In this document: one piece after another, positions 1-5,535 of the stretch | Layout of the letters: each line of letters starts with the position of its first letter | How positions within the stretch are numbered: the first letter of the stretch is position 1 | Assembly (NCBI GenBank): GCA_030632745.1 | Contig: DAOVUE010000136.1 | Span: 1 to 5,535 of the forward strand | Direction: 5' to 3' | Length of the DNA: 5,535 bases | Source: Pseudomonadota bacterium | Lineage (GTDB): Bacteria > Pseudomonadota > Gammaproteobacteria > GRL18 | The notes under the pieces: generated by a model | Database searches by the model: none | Seen by the model: only the letters and a program-made list of their open reading frames with translations | Told to the model about the DNA's origin: nothing | Made by a program: the position numbers and the translations under genes

Positions 1-12
1 GGTTGCCAGGCA
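1..12 (-). rRNA. rrf: 5S ribosomal RNA, 5' end only (runs off the left edge)
   Basis: Read on the minus strand, the last 12 bases are TGCCTGGCAACC. This is the characteristic start of gammaproteobacterial 5S rRNA (E. coli begins TGCCTGGCGGCC). The first ten bases would be the 5' arm of helix I, followed by the usual CC. The orientation follows from that CC; read as a 3' end on the plus strand, the two bases before the TTGCCAGGCA arm would be GG, where I would expect something like AA or CA. Only 12 bases are visible, so this is a motif match and not a proven gene. A 23S gene would normally lie just upstream, but a truncated lipoprotein gene is there instead. Confidence 0.42.
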
Positions 13-94
13 GTAAAAATATGAAGGATTGAGAAGAGTCGAGATCTGGAGTTCTATTGTTTGACTGAACCTCTCACTTTTTTATTGCTTTTAC
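13..94. other. Spacer between truncated lipoprotein gene and 5S start
   Basis: About 80 AT-rich bases with no open frame of note. The length is compatible with a 23S-5S spacer, but no 23S 3' end can be recognised on its right side. It is bounded by two copies of a degenerate direct repeat (15-33 and 97-114). No clear promoter for an independent 5S gene is visible. Confidence 0.4.
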
Positions 95-114
95 TCAAAA
101 ACTTGAGGATCGAG
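15..114. repeat. Degenerate direct repeat, copies at 15-33 and 97-114
   Basis: On the plus strand, AAAAATATGAAGGATTGAG (15-33) aligns with AAAAACTTGAGGATCGAG (97-114), with 15 of 18 paired bases identical and one single-base gap. The copies are 82 bases apart start to start. The right copy lies over the last codons of the truncated lipoprotein gene and its stop; the left copy lies just upstream of the apparent 5S start. This could be chance in AT-rich DNA, or the trace of a rearrangement. Confidence 0.45.
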
Positions 115-117
115 TAA
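91..117. repeat. Short inverted repeat over the end of the truncated lipoprotein gene
   Basis: TTACTC at 91-96 is the exact complement of GAGTAA at 112-117, with 15 bases between. A second, nested pairing, CTCAA with TTGAG, is possible at 94-98 and 103-107. On the minus strand the structure sits across the TGA stop of the truncated gene and is followed by TAAAAGC, so there is no proper U-tract. It is a weak candidate for a transcription terminator or for the edge of a small inserted element. Confidence 0.3.
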
Positions 118-238
118 CAGGTTTAAGGATGGAATAATCACTTAAAAACCCGGAGTATTTGTCTTCCGATACTTTATTACCTGCACAACCTGCCAGCAAT
201 GCAGCTGATACTAATAAAGCTATAATTAATTTTTTCAT
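95..238 (-). pseudogene. Truncated DUF3313-like lipoprotein (47 codons)
   Basis: This short frame begins with ATG at 238, preceded by AGGA seven bases upstream, and ends at TGA 95-97. The 47-residue product has a clear lipoprotein signal: MKK, a hydrophobic run, then the lipobox LLAGC with Cys at residue 18. Residues 22-41 (about KVSEDKYSGFLSDYSILKPV) match from memory the start of DUF3313-family lipoproteins, which carry an SGFLxDYSxL motif after the signal and are usually about 200 residues or more. Homology appears to stop after residue 42, and the last five residues (RSSSF) run into unrelated DNA. I therefore read it as the remnant of a longer gene cut at its 3' end, not a complete small lipoprotein, although the latter cannot be excluded. 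It starts 18 bases after the glycine-zipper gene and is probably cotranscribed with it. Confidence 0.6.
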
Positions 239-256
239 TGATTAATCCTGGTTATA

Positions 257-730
257 TTATTTTACAGTATAGCCCTTACCTTCCATGCAAGCTGAATAGG
301 CACGATTATACTGATTACGGTTATTAGCATAATTACTGCCTTCCTGCTGTTTCCATTGTTCAGTTTTTTGATCCGTTGCTCTATTTGAAGAGCTCTGGCT
401 CACGCCGCCAATCAAACCACCCGCTGCCGCACCTGTTTTAGCACCACTTGAGCCGCCGAGAATTCCACCCAATATAGCACCGCCCGCACCACCTTTAATA
501 ATACCCCCTGATTTTTTTGCCTGTGATGGAGGTGCAGTTGTTGTGGTTGGAGTTTTCATCGGATCAAAGCCCGTCTGATCTTTTGCCCAGCCGTAACAGG
601 AAAATTTATCTTTTTCCATGGTTTCATTACTCTGCCCTTTAGCTGGAAAGACGATTAGATCAGCCATAGATACATTTATTACACCTGCTAAAGCAATGGA
701 TAGAATAGTTTTTTTTGTTTGTGATTTCAT
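257..730 (-). CDS. Secreted glycine-zipper protein (YMGG-like family)
   Basis: The product is a 157-residue envelope protein of unknown function. The N-terminus is a Sec signal peptide with a basic start (MKSQTKK), a hydrophobic stretch to about residue 21, and likely cleavage after VSMA (residue 23). Residues 26-56 (IVFPAKGQS, DKFSCYGWA, QTGFDP) are the conserved block that precedes the zipper in this family. A Thr/Pro/Ser-rich linker follows at 60-70. Residues 75-110 form the glycine zipper, with GG/GA/GS repeats every three to four positions (GGIIKGGAGGAILGGILGG). The C-terminus has the conserved SACMEGKGY (146-154). Cys45 and Cys148 could form a disulfide in the periplasm. The start is supported by AGGA seven bases upstream of the ATG. 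A TATAAT box at 762-767 suggests its own promoter. The zipper suggests membrane association or oligomerisation; no enzyme activity is implied. Confidence 0.85.
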   Translation of the reverse strand: MKSQTKKTILSIALAGVINVSMADLIVFPAKGQSNETMEKDKFSCYGWAKDQTGFDPMKTPTTTTAPPSQAKKSGGIIKGGAGGAILGGILGGSSGAKTGAAAGGLIGGVSQSSSNRATDQKTEQWKQQEGSNYANNRNQYNRAYSACMEGKGYTVK

Positions 731-761
731 TTTATTTTCCTATATATTTCGTTAACAGCAG

Positions 762-787
762 ATTATATCCTATTTTTTATTAATCAA
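762..787 (-). promoter_or_regulatory. Candidate promoter for the glycine-zipper gene
   Basis: A perfect -10 hexamer, TATAAT, occurs on the minus strand at 767-762, 31 bases before the ATG at 730. The best -35-like hexamer, TTGATT (787-782), is only 14 bases upstream, which is too close for a normal sigma-70 spacer, and at 16-18 bases there is no good match. The region is AT-rich, so chance matches are likely. If real, it would let the glycine-zipper/lipoprotein pair be expressed separately from the mrcB unit. No terminator hairpin with a U-tract is visible between 768 and 815. Confidence 0.4.
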
Positions 788-815
788 TCATGAATAGAAT
801 GACGGTCCGCATTTT

Positions 816-1367
816 TTAATATTGCTGCGCTTTTTCCGGCTCATCTAATTCAATATAACTCTGTTTAATAATCTTGTTATTATTAGCTCTTAATTGCTGA
901 CTGTTTTTTTCCAGATTATTGGACTTTAATGCCTTTTGAATGGCCTGGTGATAATTTTCCTGATAAAAATTAATCACAGCCATATTATACCAAAGCCAGG
1001 CATTTCCAGGTTCAATACGTAAAGCTCGTTTTAAATAGTTTTCTGCTGCATTATAATCCTGATTTTTTATAGCCTGTTGTGACTGAGCTAATAAATCAGT
1101 CACAACAGGACGGCGGGCTGATGCAGAACTGTTTTTTTTATTAAGCGCTTGATATTCAGTATCCAATGTCGCTGTTGTAATGACTTTAGCTTGTTGTGGC
1201 TCATTTTGTGCACCATTTCGTGCACCATTATAAGTTGTCGAGCGTTCATAAACCGGAGGTCTTTCAGCAGGGTTCGGGGTATTTGTAATCGTTCTATTAT
1301 TGCTTATTGACGTGCAGCCGCTAATCAATTGCATAATAAAAAGAAACAGTATATAAACTTTCAGCAC
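816..1367 (-). CDS. lpoP: TPR outer-membrane lipoprotein, LpoP-like activator of PBP1b
   Basis: The product is a 183-residue predicted lipoprotein. Its signal peptide is short and hydrophobic and ends in the lipobox LISGC with Cys18. The residues after the Cys (TSIS) contain no Asp at position +2, so Lol sorting to the outer membrane is expected. Residues 19-85 form a low-complexity Asn/Thr/Ala/Pro linker that could span part of the periplasm. Two TPR-type helical hairpins follow at about 90-120 (NQDYNAAENYLKRALRIEP) and 123-156 (LWYNMAVINFYQENYHQAI). The start is GTG, backed by GGAGA seven bases upstream. The gene lies 37 bases after mrcB. In Pseudomonas aeruginosa a TPR lipoprotein, LpoP, encoded beside the PBP1b gene activates PBP1b; the shared architecture and position support the same role here. 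The specific function is inferred; the lipoprotein and TPR calls are visible directly. Confidence 0.75.
   Translation of the reverse strand: MLKVYILFLFIMQLISGCTSISNNRTITNTPNPAERPPVYERSTTYNGARNGAQNEPQQAKVITTATLDTEYQALNKKNSSASARRPVVTDLLAQSQQAIKNQDYNAAENYLKRALRIEPGNAWLWYNMAVINFYQENYHQAIQKALKSNNLEKNSQQLRANNNKIIKQSYIELDEPEKAQQY
1208..1229. repeat. Two-copy 12-bp direct repeat inside the TPR lipoprotein gene
   Basis: GTGCACCATT occurs at 1208-1217 and again at 1220-1229, a period of 12 bases. It encodes the NGARNGA stretch (residues 47-53) in the disordered linker between the lipid anchor and the TPR region. Gain or loss of a unit would keep the frame and change only linker length. Confidence 0.5.
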
Positions 1368-1404
1368 AATTAAATCTCCACAGTATTTTGCTCACTTTTA
1401 TCCA

Positions 1405-3750
1405 CTACTGAAACAAACGTTCCAGCCAGTTTTTGTTATATTTTTTTTGTACCTTCTTAGCATGACAGGATTGTTTTTTCGCTGGTTCAGTGCCTTTCAC
1501 AAAGGGTAAATATTCAGCATTTTTACAGCGTCCTGAAAAAGTGATCTGTTTTTTAGAATCAACCCAGTACCATTTAATAGCCCGGGGCTGGTTTTGTTCC
1601 AGACGACCAATGTCCAGTTGTTTCATCAGCCGTCCCCAGACTTTCAAAGCACCTGAAGATCCCGTTAAACCTGCCGGTTTATTATCATCACGTCCTAACC
1701 ATACTACAGCCACTAAATTATTACCATAACCGGCAAACCAGCTGTCACGTAGTTCATTGGTGGTACCGGTTTTTCCGGCAAGATGATAGTTCGAAGGGAT
1801 ATAACGGGATAGTCCTCTGCCGGTTCCCATACTGATCACCTCCTGTAAATTTGCATTGAGAAGATAGGTTGAATTTTCACTCACACGCCGATCCACACGA
1901 ATAGGATATTGCTGAAGCGCTTTATTATTCTCATCCTGTACAGAAATAATACTGCGTAAAGGTGAATAAAAGCCCTGATCTGCTATGGTTTGATACATTT
2001 GACTCACCTGCATGGGTGATAAAGTCAAAGAACCTAATAACACTGCAGGATAGGGTAATGCATCGGTTTCAACACCCAATTTTCTAACCGTGTTGAGTAC
2101 CTTATCCACACCGATATTCATGCCCAGACGTGCAGTGGATAAATTATATGATTTAGCCAGTGAGACATGTAAGGGCACACTGCCATGTTCTTTTTTATCA
2201 AAGTTTTGTGGTTTCCATTTCTTTCCTTTACTGCTTTTGGCTGTAAATGAAGTATCTTTAAGCAGAGAGGACAGAGTGTAACCCTGGTCAAAAGCGGTCA
2301 GATAAATAGCCGGTTTAATTAATGAACCAATAGGACGATAGGTATTGATGGCTCGATTAAAGCTGCCTTCCTGACTGTCTTTTCCACCGACAATGGCCAA
2401 TACTTCAGCAGAGTCTCGACGACTAACCACTAGTGCACCCTGTAATGGTTTTGCCTGTTTTTTATTTAAGCTGTTAATTTGATCAGCCAGTGCTTTTTCA
2501 GCTGCCCATTGCACCTGAGGATCAAAGGTGGTAAAAATTTTAAGTCCTTTATCCGTTAAATCATCCGGATTATAATCCTTTTGCAGTTGATTTTTGACAC
2601 TATCTAAGAAAGCCGGGAACAGAGATGAGCTATGGGATAAGCGATGACTGATTCCTAAAGCAGATTTAATGTATTTCTGATATTGATTTTTTGTTATAAA
2701 GCCCTGTTCCATCATCACCTGCAGCACTGTATTACGACGCTTAAGCGCTCTGTCTTTATGCGCACGGGGATTATACCAGGACGGGCCTTTCACTAAACCG
2801 GTCAGCAGAGCAATTTGAGCTGTACTTAATTGATTAACAGGTCGTTTAAAATAATATTCACTGGCTAAAGCAAAACCATGAATAGCACGTCGTCCATCCT
2901 GCCCCAGGTAAACCTCATTAATATAAGCAGTTAAAATTTCATCCTTACTATAATGGTATTCTAATAACAAAGACATAATGGCTTCATTGACTTTTCTTAT
3001 CAATGTTCTTTCTCTGCTTAGAAAATAGTTTTTAACCAGCTGCTGAGTTAAGGTACTACCACCCTGAACTGTTGCTCCTGCTTTAATATTAGCAATAACA
3101 GCACGAGCGATTCCTTTCGGATCAACACCATAATGATTATAAAAATTACGATCTTCTACTGCCAGCAGAGCATCTTTTAATTTTTTCGGGACTTCAGCCT
3201 GAGTTAATAATAATCTATCTTCATGCAGCTTGGGATGGATACTGCCGATAAGCGCCGGATCAAGGCGAACTAAAGAAAGCCTGCGGCCGGTTTTTCGCTC
3301 CGTAATGGATTTGAGTTTATTATTGCTGAACTGCAGTCTTAATTTTTGTGAAGCCTCTTCTCCGTCAGGAAAGGAAAAATGACGGCTGACAATATTAATG
3401 CGCGGTCCTGAGCGGGAAAAACTACCCTCCGTTGATGATTTCTTGTCTTTGCGATAGCCGGAAAGCCGCAATTCTTTTTCAAGTTGTTTAGCGGATAATG
3501 ATAAACCGGGATAAAGTTCTAATGAGCGAGCATAAACCCGGGCAGGAATATCCCATTTGCGCCCTTCAAATTTATCTTTAACAATAGAATTAAGATAGAC
3601 AGTATAAAGACTTAAAAAGACTATCCCTATAAACAGTGTGTACAGGATAGTTTTTTTAATTAATTTGCCTAAGTGGGTCATAAAGGATGATCGGGATGAT
3701 CTTTTTTTCCTGGCAGACTTCTTTTTTGCGGCTTTCTTTTTTGCGGGCAT
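1405..3750 (-). CDS. mrcB: Penicillin-binding protein 1B (bifunctional glycosyltransferase/transpeptidase)
   Basis: This class A PBP polymerises lipid II into glycan strands and crosslinks the stem peptides on the periplasmic face of the inner membrane. At 781 residues it is close to the usual PBP1b length. Order of parts: a very basic cytoplasmic tail (1-33, Lys/Arg/Ser-rich), one membrane anchor (about 34-53), a UB2H-like region (about 64-155) beginning KWDIPARVYARSLELYPG, the GT51 domain (about 175-350) with EDRNFYNHYGVDP (catalytic Glu199), QGGSTLTQQLVKNYF and RKVNEA (Glu256), and the transpeptidase domain (about 435-700) with Ser476-x-x-Lys479 (GSLIKP), Ser534-Tyr-Asn536, and Lys660-Thr-Gly-Thr. 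All catalytic motifs are intact. The C-terminal tail is basic and contains Cys742 and Cys762, which could form a disulfide. The start lies 14 bases after the cysS stop and has no recognisable Shine-Dalgarno sequence, which suggests translational coupling. The adjacent TPR lipoprotein is its likely activator. Confidence 0.96.
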   Translation of the reverse strand: MPAKKKAAKKKSARKKRSSRSSFMTHLGKLIKKTILYTLFIGIVFLSLYTVYLNSIVKDKFEGRKWDIPARVYARSLELYPGLSLSAKQLEKELRLSGYRKDKKSSTEGSFSRSGPRINIVSRHFSFPDGEEASQKLRLQFSNNKLKSITERKTGRRLSLVRLDPALIGSIHPKLHEDRLLLTQAEVPKKLKDALLAVEDRNFYNHYGVDPKGIARAVIANIKAGATVQGGSTLTQQLVKNYFLSRERTLIRKVNEAIMSLLLEYHYSKDEILTAYINEVYLGQDGRRAIHGFALASEYYFKRPVNQLSTAQIALLTGLVKGPSWYNPRAHKDRALKRRNTVLQVMMEQGFITKNQYQKYIKSALGISHRLSHSSSLFPAFLDSVKNQLQKDYNPDDLTDKGLKIFTTFDPQVQWAAEKALADQINSLNKKQAKPLQGALVVSRRDSAEVLAIVGGKDSQEGSFNRAINTYRPIGSLIKPAIYLTAFDQGYTLSSLLKDTSFTAKSSKGKKWKPQNFDKKEHGSVPLHVSLAKSYNLSTARLGMNIGVDKVLNTVRKLGVETDALPYPAVLLGSLTLSPMQVSQMYQTIADQGFYSPLRSIISVQDENNKALQQYPIRVDRRVSENSTYLLNANLQEVISMGTGRGLSRYIPSNYHLAGKTGTTNELRDSWFAGYGNNLVAVVWLGRDDNKPAGLTGSSGALKVWGRLMKQLDIGRLEQNQPRAIKWYWVDSKKQITFSGRCKNAEYLPFVKGTEPAKKQSCHAKKVQKKYNKNWLERLFQ

Positions 3751-3764
3751 AATAGCTGAAGACG

Positions 3765-5201
3765 TTATTTTCTACGCCAGCGTGTTCCATCAGGAGTGTC
3801 TTCTAATAAGATATCTTCAGCATCCAGAACATCACGCAGTCGATCACATTCAGACCAGTTTTTTTCCTGTTTAGCCGTTGTTCGCTGTTCAATTAAAACA
3901 TTAATTTCATCATCAGACAGACCGCCCTCAGCAGCGCTGCCCTGTAGAAATTCCTGAGCATTATTTTCTAATAGGCCTAATAACTCAGCAAGTTGCTGCA
4001 ACTGCTTTGCAATAGCACCAGCCTGTTTTATGTCAGTGGACTTTAAACGGTTAATTTCATGGCTCATATCAAATAAAACAGAAATTGCCATGGGTGTATT
4101 AAAGTCGTCATCCATTGCTTTAAAAAAACGCCGGCTGTATTCATTATCTATCTCTTGCTCTTGCTCTGCCTCTTGCTCTGCCTCTTTTCCTGCCTCTTTT
4201 CCTACGTTGTATTCTTCAATGCCTAATAAGGACTGATATAAAGTACCTAGTGAGGCTTTTGCTTTATCCAGATTTTCATCAGAATAATTCAATGGACTTT
4301 GATAATGGCTGTTTAAAATAAAATAGCGGATCACTTCAGCAGCATAGGTTTTTAATACATCGCGAATAATAAAAAAATTACCCAGTGACTTGGACATTTT
4401 TTCATCATCTACCCGTACAAAACCATTATGTATCCAGTAATTAACAAATTTATGCCCGGTACAAGCTTCTGACTGTGCAATTTCATTTTCATGATGGGGG
4501 AATTTCAGATCAAGACCACCACCATGAATATCAAAATGATCACCCAGACAATTAATTGACATGGCAGAACATTCAATATGCCATCCCGGTCTACCTTTTC
4601 CCCAGGGAGAATCCCATGAAGGTTCCCCGGGCTTGGCCGCTTTCCAGAGCACAAAATCCATGGGATCACGCTTGGATTGATCGACATCGACACGGCTTCC
4701 GGACTGCAGATCATCCAGCTTCTTCTTTGCCAGTTTTCCATAATCTGTAAATTTTTTCACCTGATAATAAACATCACCATTATCTGCCGGATAGGCCATA
4801 CCCTTGTCTATAAGAGTTTGGATCATTGCCAGGATCTCATCCATATGCTGCGTTGCACGAGGCTCAATATCCGGTCGTTTAACACCCAGAGCATCGGCAT
4901 CTTCATGCATGGCAGCAATAAAACGAGCGGTCAAAGTATTTATATCTTCACCATTTTCAATGGCACGGGCAATGATCTTGTCATCAATATCAGTAATATT
5001 GCGTACATAGGTAACATTTTCATTACCATAGATTTTACGCAGATAACGGGAAATCACATCAAATACAACCAGCACCCGGGCATGACCAATATGACAATAA
5101 TCATAAACCGTCATACCGCAAACATACATTTTGACCTGACCGGGATGAATTGGAGTAAAAACTTCTTTTTTACCACTGAGTGTATTTTGGATACTTAACA
5201 T
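3765..5201 (-). CDS. cysS: Cysteinyl-tRNA synthetase
   Basis: This cytosolic class I aminoacyl-tRNA synthetase attaches cysteine to tRNA-Cys using ATP. The 478-residue protein is slightly longer than the E. coli enzyme and is complete. The Rossmann-fold catalytic core carries the HIGH signature at 37-40 and KMSKS at 268-272. The zinc ligands that select cysteine are all present: Cys28 ([10 protein letters not shown]), Cys211 (HIECSAM), His236 and Glu240 (FPHHENE). The helical DALR-type domain starts near 355 ([14 protein letters not shown]), and the C-terminal tRNA-binding tail ends in [13 protein letters not shown]. The oddity is a Lys/Glu/Gln/Ala-rich insertion at residues 334-350, encoded by a 12-bp tandem repeat, in the loop linking catalytic and helical domains. 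The ATG at 5201 is the natural start because [13 protein letters not shown] matches the family N-terminus; only a weak AAGAAGA element lies upstream. It leads a probable operon with mrcB. Confidence 0.97.
   Translation of the reverse strand: MLSIQNTLSGKKEVFTPIHPGQVKMYVCGMTVYDYCHIGHARVLVVFDVISRYLRKIYGNENVTYVRNITDIDDKIIARAIENGEDINTLTARFIAAMHEDADALGVKRPDIEPRATQHMDEILAMIQTLIDKGMAYPADNGDVYYQVKKFTDYGKLAKKKLDDLQSGSRVDVDQSKRDPMDFVLWKAAKPGEPSWDSPWGKGRPGWHIECSAMSINCLGDHFDIHGGGLDLKFPHHENEIAQSEACTGHKFVNYWIHNGFVRVDDEKMSKSLGNFFIIRDVLKTYAAEVIRYFILNSHYQSPLNYSDENLDKAKASLGTLYQSLLGIEEYNVGKEAGKEAEQEAEQEQEIDNEYSRRFFKAMDDDFNTPMAISVLFDMSHEINRLKSTDIKQAGAIAKQLQQLAELLGLLENNAQEFLQGSAAEGGLSDDEINVLIEQRTTAKQEKNWSECDRLRDVLDAEDILLEDTPDGTRWRRK
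4151..4204. repeat. Imperfect 12-bp tandem repeat inside cysS
   Basis: On the plus strand the unit GCTCTGCCTCTT occurs exactly at 4163-4174 and 4175-4186. It is flanked by diverged units at 4151-4162 (TCTCTTGCTCTT) and 4187-4198 (TTCCTGCCTCTT), with a partial unit after that. Because 12 is a multiple of three the frame is preserved, and each unit adds four residues of the [16 protein letters not shown] type. It is a minisatellite-like tract in an essential gene. Confidence 0.85.
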
Positions 5202-5275
5202 AAATTAAATTCTTCTTTAACTTTAAATCAAAATAGAAATAGAAATATAACGACCGGAGAATAGAAACCGTAACG

Positions 5276-5304
5276 AGGTTAATTGAAATAGGGGGCGGAG
5301 TCAA
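5276..5304 (-). promoter_or_regulatory. Weak candidate promoter for cysS
   Basis: TTGACT (minus strand, 5304-5299) matches five of six bases of the sigma-70 -35 box. Seventeen bases further on is TAACCT (5281-5276), a poor -10 with three of six matches. A better -10, TATATT, lies at 5249-5244 but has only a poor -35 18 bases upstream. One of these may drive the cysS-mrcB unit; neither is convincing from sequence alone. Confidence 0.25.
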
Positions 5305-5429
5305 ATGGCATAAGCAAATATTAGGGATTTGGCCTAAATATTTTAAAAGGTAGATATGGGAACTATTTAATACATTAGTGCTACCATTCCCAATAATTAT
5401 TCAGCAATTTTTAAATCAATATGCAAGCC

Positions 5430-5535
5430 TAGGAGTTTGTCCGAGAATAGAAATCCTACTGCGGAAAAGCTGATTTTGGCCAGATTTCACCATCATTTTC
5501 ATTACACGGGCAACTATTCGCCTAAAATGATAGCA
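5430..5535. other. Possible edge of an insertion sequence or tail of an upstream gene
   Basis: From TAGGAGTTTGTCCGAG (5430-5445) to the right edge the base composition becomes less AT-rich than the preceding 200 bases. The element resembles the sort of terminal sequence seen at the ends of some transposons, but I cannot assign a family and no inverted partner is in the window. Both strands are open here: a minus-strand frame of 39 codons ends at 5416, and a plus-strand frame runs to the edge without a usable start. A mobile-element end, a degraded transposase and plain intergenic DNA all remain possible. Confidence 0.2.

Larger units (their letters stand above)
5202..5535. other. 334-base region upstream of cysS without a convincing gene
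   Basis: This AT-rich stretch should hold the cysS promoter and leader. Visible structure: AAATAG hexamers in tandem near 5231-5246; an 11-bp direct repeat, GAGAATAGAAA, at 5257-5267 and 5443-5453; an imperfect hairpin pairing AAATATTAGG (5316-5325) with CCTAAATATTT (5333-5343); and TGGGAA/TTCCCA arms around 5357-5391. No open frame with a start codon and ribosome site is contained within it. A minus-strand frame is open from the right edge down to a TGA at 5416-5418 (39 codons) and could be the tail of a gene lying outside the window. Confidence 0.5.

Noticed and set aside
731..815. Rho-independent terminator after the TPR lipoprotein gene
   Set aside because: GCGGACCGTC near 801-810 (minus strand) is partly self-complementary but has no adequate loop and no following U-tract.
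3700..3750. Repetitive Lys codons at the start of mrcB as a phase-variation tract
   Set aside because: The TTTTTTGCGG-like repeats encode the normal basic cytoplasmic tail of PBP1b. The homopolymer runs are only six bases, and the reading frame is intact.
1490..4750. Other short frames on both strands overlapping mrcB and cysS
   Set aside because: All overlap catalytic regions of confidently identified genes in other frames and show no signal peptide, family motif or ribosome site.
4677..5198. Long plus-strand open frame (173 codons) opposite the start of cysS
   Set aside because: It lies wholly antisense to a highly conserved synthetase gene, and its translation is low-complexity and Ile/His-rich with no recognisable domain or ribosome site.
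5202..5320. T-box or other riboswitch in the cysS leader
   Set aside because: No T-box consensus or specifier-loop structure is visible, and T-boxes are not expected in a gammaproteobacterium. The small hairpin at 5316-5343 lies upstream of the candidate promoter elements and has no U-tract.
5371..5535. Plus-strand open frame running off the right edge
   Set aside because: About 55 codons are open, but there is no ATG, GTG or TTG with a ribosome site near its beginning, and the translation is not recognisable.
1..5535. CRISPR array, phage genes, toxin-antitoxin or defence system
   Set aside because: No spaced regular repeats, no phage or defence domains, and no small overlapping gene pair of that type were seen. 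The gene content is core metabolism and envelope.

Overview
The window looks like a piece of a gammaproteobacterial chromosome. It is fairly AT-rich by eye, and every convincing gene lies on the minus strand, so genes are read from right to left. The gammaproteobacterial call rests on three things: a class A PBP1b with an N-terminal UB2H-like region, a small TPR lipoprotein directly downstream of it (the LpoP arrangement known from Pseudomonas), and a YMGG-like glycine-zipper protein next to a DUF3313-type lipoprotein. I cannot name a genus.

Layout in the direction of transcription. Bases 5535-5202 hold no convincing gene. They contain the presumed cysS promoter region, a few short repeats, and at the far right a possible mobile-element edge or the tail of another gene. 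Next comes cysS (cysteinyl-tRNA synthetase, 5201-3765), then after only 14 bases mrcB (PBP1b, 3750-1405), then after 37 bases an LpoP-like TPR lipoprotein (1367-816). These three probably form one transcription unit. After an 85-base gap with a good -10 box comes a secreted glycine-zipper protein (730-257). Eighteen bases later is the start of a lipoprotein whose first 40 or so residues look like DUF3313, but which stops after 47 codons (238-95). The last 12 bases of the window, read on the minus strand, match the beginning of a bacterial 5S rRNA.

How the genes work together. cysS supplies Cys-tRNA and is a housekeeping gene with no obvious functional tie to its neighbours. mrcB and the TPR lipoprotein form a likely functional pair: an inner-membrane peptidoglycan polymerase/crosslinker and its outer-membrane-anchored activator. 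The glycine-zipper protein and the truncated lipoprotein are a second small envelope pair of unknown role.

Most of the window is ordinary core genome, and I found no convincing new system. The points most worth a second look are the left edge, where a truncated lipoprotein gene abuts an apparent 5S rRNA start with a degenerate direct repeat between them; the in-frame 12-bp tandem repeat inside cysS; the LpoP-type activator assignment; and the unexplained right edge.
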